From Rhea pennata (lineage: Eukaryota; Chordata; Aves; Rheiformes; Rheidae): DNA of 64,000 bases. The notes beneath the pieces were generated by a model. The model was given only the letters and a program-made list of their open reading frames with translations. It searched no databases and was not told the DNA's origin. The position numbers and the translations under genes were made by a program. This document shows, in pieces, positions 60,401-64,000 of this stretch; within the stretch, counting starts at the first letter, position 1; every line of letters begins with the position of its first letter. The DNA lies in assembly GCF_028389875.1 (NCBI RefSeq), contig NC_084667.1, positions 58,258,570 to 58,322,569 of the forward strand, written 5' to 3'.

Positions 60401-62058
60401 TTGTGCCAGAGCTGTAAAAGTTGACTGCCCTTATCCACTGTCACAGGTTACATCCAGAAATAATGTCGTCTGGGCACTGAGTGAGCAACGGGCCTTGCTA
60501 TACCGGGAGGGAGTACGCAGCTTTTGTCCTGAAGGAGAACAATGGATGAGTGATATTGTCAGGTAATGACACTGTAACAGGACAGTGTCAAAACCAGGAT
60601 GACACGAACAGTTGTTTTCAGTTCTGGAACTCCTTGGTTTTTGAAAACATACTACCCGTATTGTGTAGTCTTTGTTCAGACGTTTCCAGAGTAATTCTGG
60701 ATTTCTCTCTGATGAGTGACTGACAATGTAATGAAAAAGGATGCCCTGAACAGAAGTGTAATGCAGCTGAGGCAAATTTGGGCAAGTGAGAACAATGCTG
60801 AAAAGACCTGTATAACATATTCAATATGTTATTTTATTTTTATTAAATAGTATTTCTTTAGTCTGTGCTGTAATGGCTTCTTCGGTGGGCTCCCCAGATT
60901 TTCAAGTGTATTTTTTCCGAGACTAAGTCTCATTTTTTTTCATGGTCATCCATACACAGTTGGATTATATTTTCATATATCCCTATCATATATAAAGATA
61001 TTCTGGGTAGTTGGTATTTAGCTTTGTAGCTGATCTTATGCTCAGAGTAGTTAGTTTTTGATAAAGCTCTAAGCACCAAGTGTTTACTGCTGGTTTTGAG
61101 TGTCTAGGATACTGTTGTCTTCAATATCAGCCAGAATTGAATGTAGGAAGAAATTCTGCTTCGTGCAGTTGTATAGTATTATTTTCTGCTGAACATCCTA
61201 ATGGGAATATCTTTAACCTGTGTTACCTCCCCACCTTGTATTTGGCTTTCAAAGTCTAAGAAAGTGTTTGATATCTTGCTTAAATCTGGAATTTGCGTGT
61301 AGTTTAATCAATTTGTTTAACAAAAATATTTGCTTGACTTACACCTTAGGTATACCTAATAATCTTGGGCTTTGTATTCAAATTAAAAGACTGTTGACTA
61401 TCTTTTTGTTTAGAACCGTTTGGTGTAATGATCTGATCCTGTTGACTTTTTGAGCTTAAAAATGGTTTAGTTATACAGGAAACTTATAATCAAGGTCAAC
61501 TTTTATCTTTGCTGGGTAGTTGGATCCAGTTTGCTATTTATGGTGCTTGAACTGCTAGTACTGTTCTCAGAATAGGGCAAGGGAGTTGGAGGAGATATAT
61601 TTGTAAAGCTGCTGTATCAGAAACTTGCAGAACATGATTATTTCTTTTTTTACTGAACAGATCAATTTTTATTTGTTTTATTTCTGAGTTTCAAATCACA
61701 AGTGATCTTTGAAGGCCTCTTTATTACTTGTCAAATAATCAAATTTCATTAATTGCCATAACTTACAACTTGAAATCAAATTTTTGTTTGAGTTTGTTCA
61801 CACTGAGATTGTAAAACATTTCCAACAGCTGTTGACATTGTGACAACATATTTTAAAATGCCATAGACATAAATATGGAGTAACATTTTTAATTTTTTAC
61901 TTGTTTGCATTTCTAGTGAAATGCAGGCTTTGGAACCAGTGTGCATAACCCTTGGAGATCAGCAGACATTATGGGCTTTGGATATCCATGGAAATCTGTG
62001 GTTCAGAACTGGTATAGTTTCAAAGAAACCACAAGGAGATGATAATCATTGGTGGCAA
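46560..62058 (+). CDS. TECPR2: TECPR2, tectonin beta-propeller repeat protein 2, residues 1-1077; C-terminal exons off the right edge
   Basis: Autophagy and ER-export scaffold that binds ATG8-family proteins; human loss causes a hereditary sensory-autonomic neuropathy (HSAN9/SPG49). Coding exons: 46560-46778, 46899-47027, 47281-47412, 48366-48523, 49688-50000, 50826-50958, 51929-52399, 52903-53897, 55342-55525, 57623-57796, 60382-60562, 61917-62058; 3231 nt, 1077 codons, all phases closed. Layout: N-terminal WD40 propeller (about 1-360; [20 protein letters not shown]); a long low-conservation Ser/Glu-rich linker (about 360-850) with a Lys run; then TECPR propeller repeats ([46 protein letters not shown]). 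Human is 1411 aa as I recall, so about 335 residues, including the C-terminal ATG8-binding motif, lie beyond the window. Start chosen at [20 protein letters not shown], which aligns with human. Confidence 0.96.
46899..47027 (+). CDS. TECPR2: TECPR2 coding exon 3 (WD40)
   Basis: 43 codons between TGTAACAG and CAG|GTAAAT. It encodes [20 protein letters not shown] and on to LPGRNKQ. Confidence 0.94.
47281..47412 (+). CDS. TECPR2: TECPR2 coding exon 4 (WD40)
   Basis: 44 codons between TTTCACAG and CAG|GTAAGA. It encodes [20 protein letters not shown] and [11 protein letters not shown], a typical WD blade. Confidence 0.95.
47541..47610. repeat. Inverted (GT)n / (CA)n repeat
   Basis: A GT-rich arm (47541-47562) and a CA-rich arm (47580-47608) flank a short ATGT/TATA loop in TECPR2 intron 4. 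The arms are complementary and could form a hairpin or cruciform; the alternating purine-pyrimidine tract also suits Z-DNA. Confidence 0.8.
48366..48523 (+). CDS. TECPR2: TECPR2 coding exon 5 (WD40)
   Basis: 158 nt after CTTTAAAAG, donor AAAA|GTAACT, leaving at phase 2. It encodes [20 protein letters not shown] and [19 protein letters not shown]. Confidence 0.92.
49688..50000 (+). CDS. TECPR2: TECPR2 coding exon 6 (WD40)
   Basis: 313 nt after ACATTCTAG, donor CAG|GTAGAT. It encodes [33 protein letters not shown] and [20 protein letters not shown]. Confidence 0.94.
50195..50222. repeat. (GA)n purine repeat
   Basis: A GA-rich purine tract with GGGA interruptions, in TECPR2 intron 6. Confidence 0.8.
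50826..50958 (+). CDS. TECPR2: TECPR2 coding exon 7 (end of WD40 domain)
   Basis: 133 nt after CTTTTATAG, with the weak donor AATAG|GTTTGT, leaving at phase 1. It encodes [20 protein letters not shown] and [12 protein letters not shown]. The phase fits exon 8. Confidence 0.9.
51929..52399 (+). CDS. TECPR2: TECPR2 coding exon 8 (linker)
   Basis: 471 nt, donor CAAG|GTAAGT. There are two in-frame acceptors six bases apart (GTCAG at 51928, TTTCAG at 51934); the first gives V-S-D at the junction. It encodes a Ser-rich linker with [40 protein letters not shown] and a run of eight basic residues. Confidence 0.92.
52903..53897 (+). CDS. TECPR2: TECPR2 coding exon 9 (large linker exon)
   Basis: 995 nt after TGAGGATAG, donor CAG|GTATAT. 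It starts [18 protein letters not shown] and is acidic and Ser-rich with low expected conservation. The conserved islands are [40 protein letters not shown] and the end VLLKSDQ. Confidence 0.93.
55342..55525 (+). CDS. TECPR2: TECPR2 coding exon 10 (TECPR repeat)
   Basis: 184 nt after TTTTTAG, donor CTCAG|GTTTGC, leaving at phase 1. It encodes [20 protein letters not shown] and the tectonin-type [15 protein letters not shown]. Confidence 0.94.
57402..57472. repeat. Compound (ATAC)n-(AT)n-(AC)n-(AT)n microsatellite
   Basis: ATAC tetramers, an AT block, ten AC units and a second AT block, about 150 nt before TECPR2 exon 11. Likely length-variable. Confidence 0.85.
57623..57796 (+). CDS. TECPR2: TECPR2 coding exon 11 (TECPR repeat)
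   Basis: 174 nt after CTCACACAG, donor AACAG|GTATTT. It encodes [40 protein letters not shown] and [16 protein letters not shown], a tectonin blade. Confidence 0.95.
58613..58920 (-). mobile_element. CR1 LINE, 5'-truncated 3' fragment
   Basis: It lies in the TECPR2 intron between exons 11 and 12, antisense to the gene. It is closely similar to the copy at 63166. The 3' end carries the CR1-type ATTCTATGATTCT motif. Compared with that copy, a one-base deletion around 58838-58845 puts the end of the reverse-transcriptase ORF out of frame. The 5' end is cut at 58920. It is inactive. Confidence 0.9.
60382..60562 (+). CDS. TECPR2: TECPR2 coding exon 12 (TECPR repeat)
   Basis: 181 nt after GATTTTTAG, donor TCAG|GTAATG, leaving at phase 2. 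It encodes [20 protein letters not shown] and [18 protein letters not shown]. Confidence 0.94.
61917..62058 (+). CDS. TECPR2: TECPR2 coding exon 13 (TECPR repeat); last TECPR2 exon in the window
   Basis: 142 nt after GCATTTCTAG, donor CAA|GTAGGC, phase 0. It encodes [20 protein letters not shown] and HGNLWFRTG, ending at HWWQ. The next exon lies past base 64000. Confidence 0.94.
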
Positions 62059-62945
62059 GTAGGCATTTCTTTATTTTGATTTCAGTTTAGTCTTTTACCT
62101 AAGGCTTATTATTTAGATTGTTTTCCCATAAGTTTCTAAGCATAAAACTCAAATGTTTGATATTTTATAGACTTCTTTATTCAATGTGTTAAATACATAG
62201 AATGGCTATGACTGAAGTCCCTTTTCATGCCTGCTGGAAGGGGGCAGTGGAAAACATCCAGAGTAGCATCAGAGCAGTTTACAAGAGCAAAAGAGATGAT
62301 CTACCAGGTCATATCAATGCTACATTTAGCTTAGTATCTTAGCAGCAGCAATAGGAGGTGCTATTTAAGCTGAGCATACAAACCTGGCTGCTCTATGCAG
62401 TGTCTTCTCCTCATATCTTCCAGTACAAATCTTTTCCTTAGCTGAATGGAAAAGATAATAAACAACTCTGCAGAAATGCTTCTATTACCTTGTTTTTCCC
62501 CATTGAGTTGAAACTTCTTCAAACTGTGTAGGGCTTCTTGCTTCAGTCACAGATCTTGTGCCTAAAAGCAACTGAGTTACTGCAGGTAGTCTCTGGTACT
62601 GATTTAGAATCCTTGACTCTCTTCTCCAGCTTTTTTTATTCCCCTGTAATAGGTGTTGGGATAAAAGTTTTAGAAAAATAATTATTCATAAAACTTATTC
62701 GTCTACACTTCTGCCTAAGTGAACATTTTCAATTTACATGCATATACAATCTTTTCCTCGAGATGGGCATGATGAGTAGCTTGACTTTGAGGTTATAGGC
62801 AAACTGCCCTTTGTGTACTTAAGCACTGTATTCCTTTGTGGGGGTATCCCAGAGCATCCCCAGAAATCTAGCTGTCAATGATAAAACTTGGACTATTGTT
62901 TAGATAGGCCACCATTTGTCTTATGAATTAAAGTGCACGTGAGAT

Positions 62946-62949
<4 letters not shown>

Positions 62950-62979
<30 letters not shown>
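62950..62979. repeat. Poly(A) run, 30 bases
   Basis: An uninterrupted A run about 190 bp from the 3' end of the CR1 copy. It is not a CR1 tail, since CR1 ends in octamer repeats, not poly(A). Confidence 0.9.
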
Positions 62980-62981
<2 letters not shown>

Positions 62982-63165
62982 GCCTCTTGGTCTGCATTGC
63001 ATACAGATTTTTTGTTATATGATTTAAATTTAAATTGCTACATAATGCAAATTCATCTCTTCCTTTTAGAAAACTGAAAATTCACCCCTTTGTTTGCAAG
63101 GTTCAACATTTTTGTTGAACAAAAGGTTTTCTTAAAATGCAGAATTAAAAGTGAGTTGTTGGGAG

Positions 63166-64000
63166 ATCATAGAGTCATAGAATCGGTAAGGTTGGAAGGA
63201 ACTGCTGGAGCTCATCTAGTCCAACCTCCCTGCTCAGCAGGGTCACCTAGAGCATGTTAGACAGGGCTGCATCCAGGCAGGCCTTGAGTATCTCCAGAGA
63301 AGGAGACTCCACAACCTCTCTGGGCAACCTATTCCAGTACTCCGTTACTCTCACAGTGAAGAAATTCCCCCTCATGCTCAGGTGGAACTTCCTGTGCTTC
63401 AGTTTGTGCCCATTGCCTCTTGTCCTGTCACACGGGACAACTGAAAAGAGTTTGGCCCCATCCCCTTGACACCCTCCCTTAAGGAACTTACACACATTGA
63501 TAAGATCCCCCCTCAGTCTTGTGTTCCCCAGGCTGAAGAGGCCCAGCTCTTGCAGCTGTTCCTCATAGGGTGGATGCTTGAGCCCTCTGATCATCTTTGT
63601 AGCCCTCCGCTGGACTCTCTCCAGTAGCTCCATGTCTCTCTTGCACTGGGGAGCCCAGAACTGGACACAGTACTCGAGATGAGGCCTCCCCAGGGCTGAG
63701 GAGAGGGGCAAGATCACCTCCCTCAATCTGCTGGCAACACTCTTCCCAATGTAGCCCACAGTACCATTGGCCTTCTTGGCCTCAAGGGCACATTGCTGGC
63801 TCATGGTCAACTTGTCATCCACCAGCACTCCCAGGTCTTTCTCTGCAGAGCTGCTGTCCAGCAGGTCAGCCCGCAGCTTGTACTGGTGCCTAGGGTTATT
63901 TTTCCCTAGATGCAGGACTCTGTACTTGCCCTTGTTGAACCTCATGAGGTTCCTCTCTGCCCAACTCTCCAGCCTGTCCAGGTCTCTCTGAATGGCAGCA
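63166..64000 (-). mobile_element. CR1 LINE, 3' part; continues past the right edge
   Basis: It is antisense in a TECPR2 intron. Its 3' end, at the low coordinate, has the CR1 terminal motif ATTCTATGACTCTATGA. The minus strand encodes the C-terminal part of the CR1 ORF2 polyprotein (see separate entry). CR1 is the main LINE of birds and other reptiles and usually inserts as 5'-truncated copies. Confidence 0.92.
63247..64000 (-). CDS. CR1 ORF2 (reverse transcriptase) C-terminal segment, open to the window edge
   Basis: About 250 codons read without a stop from base 64000 down to a stop at 63247-63249. They include [22 protein letters not shown]-like [36 protein letters not shown] and [20 protein letters not shown], all standard for the CR1 thumb and C-terminal region. 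The RT catalytic core, if present, lies outside. The open frame suggests a fairly young insertion. Confidence 0.88.
   Translation of the reverse strand, partial: AAIQRDLDRLESWAERNLMRFNKGKYRVLHLGKNNPRHQYKLRADLLDSSSAEKDLGVLVDDKLTMSQQCALEAKKANGTVGYIGKSVASRLREVILPLSSALGRPHLEYCVQFWAPQCKRDMELLERVQRRATKMIRGLKHPPYEEQLQELGLFSLGNTRLRGDLINVCKFLKGGCQGDGAKLFSVVPCDRTRGNGHKLKHRKFHLSMRGNFFTVRVTEYWNRLPREVVESPSLEILKACLDAALSNML

Noticed and set aside
63254-63991. Plus-strand frames within the right-hand CR1 copy
   Set aside because: They are antisense to the genuine CR1 ORF2 frame.

Overview
This is vertebrate nuclear DNA, almost certainly from a bird. Protein-coding genes are split into many short exons with GT/AG introns. 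First exons lie in CpG-rich islands, and introns are compact. The only recognisable transposons are two CR1-type LINE copies. I cannot name the species.

The window holds a gene block whose order I recall from mammals (human 14q32.31): MOK (-), a tRNA-Ile(AAT) gene (+), ZNF839 (+), CINP (-) and TECPR2 (+). MOK runs off the left edge: eight coding exons, from the start codon to the middle of the kinase domain, lie at 16493 down to 305. ZNF839 is complete (eight exons, 19676-31746, about 1090 aa). CINP is complete (five exons, 41309 down to 35805, 211 aa). TECPR2 runs off the right edge: a non-coding first exon near 41.4 kb, then twelve coding exons from 46560 to 62058, giving the first 1077 residues. 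All exon junctions were placed by hand from splice sites and reading-phase continuity, and all phases close.

Region by region: 1-16.5 kb is MOK and its introns. 16.3-17.0 kb is the MOK CpG promoter, with a ciliary-type X-box and NRF1-like palindromes. 17.0-19.3 kb is intergenic and carries the tRNA. 19.4-20.4 kb is the ZNF839 CpG promoter and first exon. 20.2-32.1 kb is the rest of ZNF839 and its 3' UTR. 32.1-35.7 kb is a gene-poor gap between the convergent 3' ends of ZNF839 and CINP. 35.7-41.3 kb is CINP. 41.0-41.8 kb is a shared divergent CINP/TECPR2 promoter. 41.5-64 kb is TECPR2, with CR1 copies antisense in two introns.

The four proteins are not an operon-like pathway. MOK is a cilium-associated CMGC kinase, ZNF839 a little-studied nuclear C2H2/AT-hook protein, CINP a CDK2/ATR-linked and ribosome-maturation factor, and TECPR2 an autophagy/ER-export scaffold. 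Linkage most likely reflects ancestral synteny. I found no CRISPR, operon, viral or otherwise novel system. The observations most worth a second look are the MOK X-box, the syntenic tRNA, the TECPR2 upstream ORFs, the in-frame tandem splice acceptors and the open CR1 reading frame.
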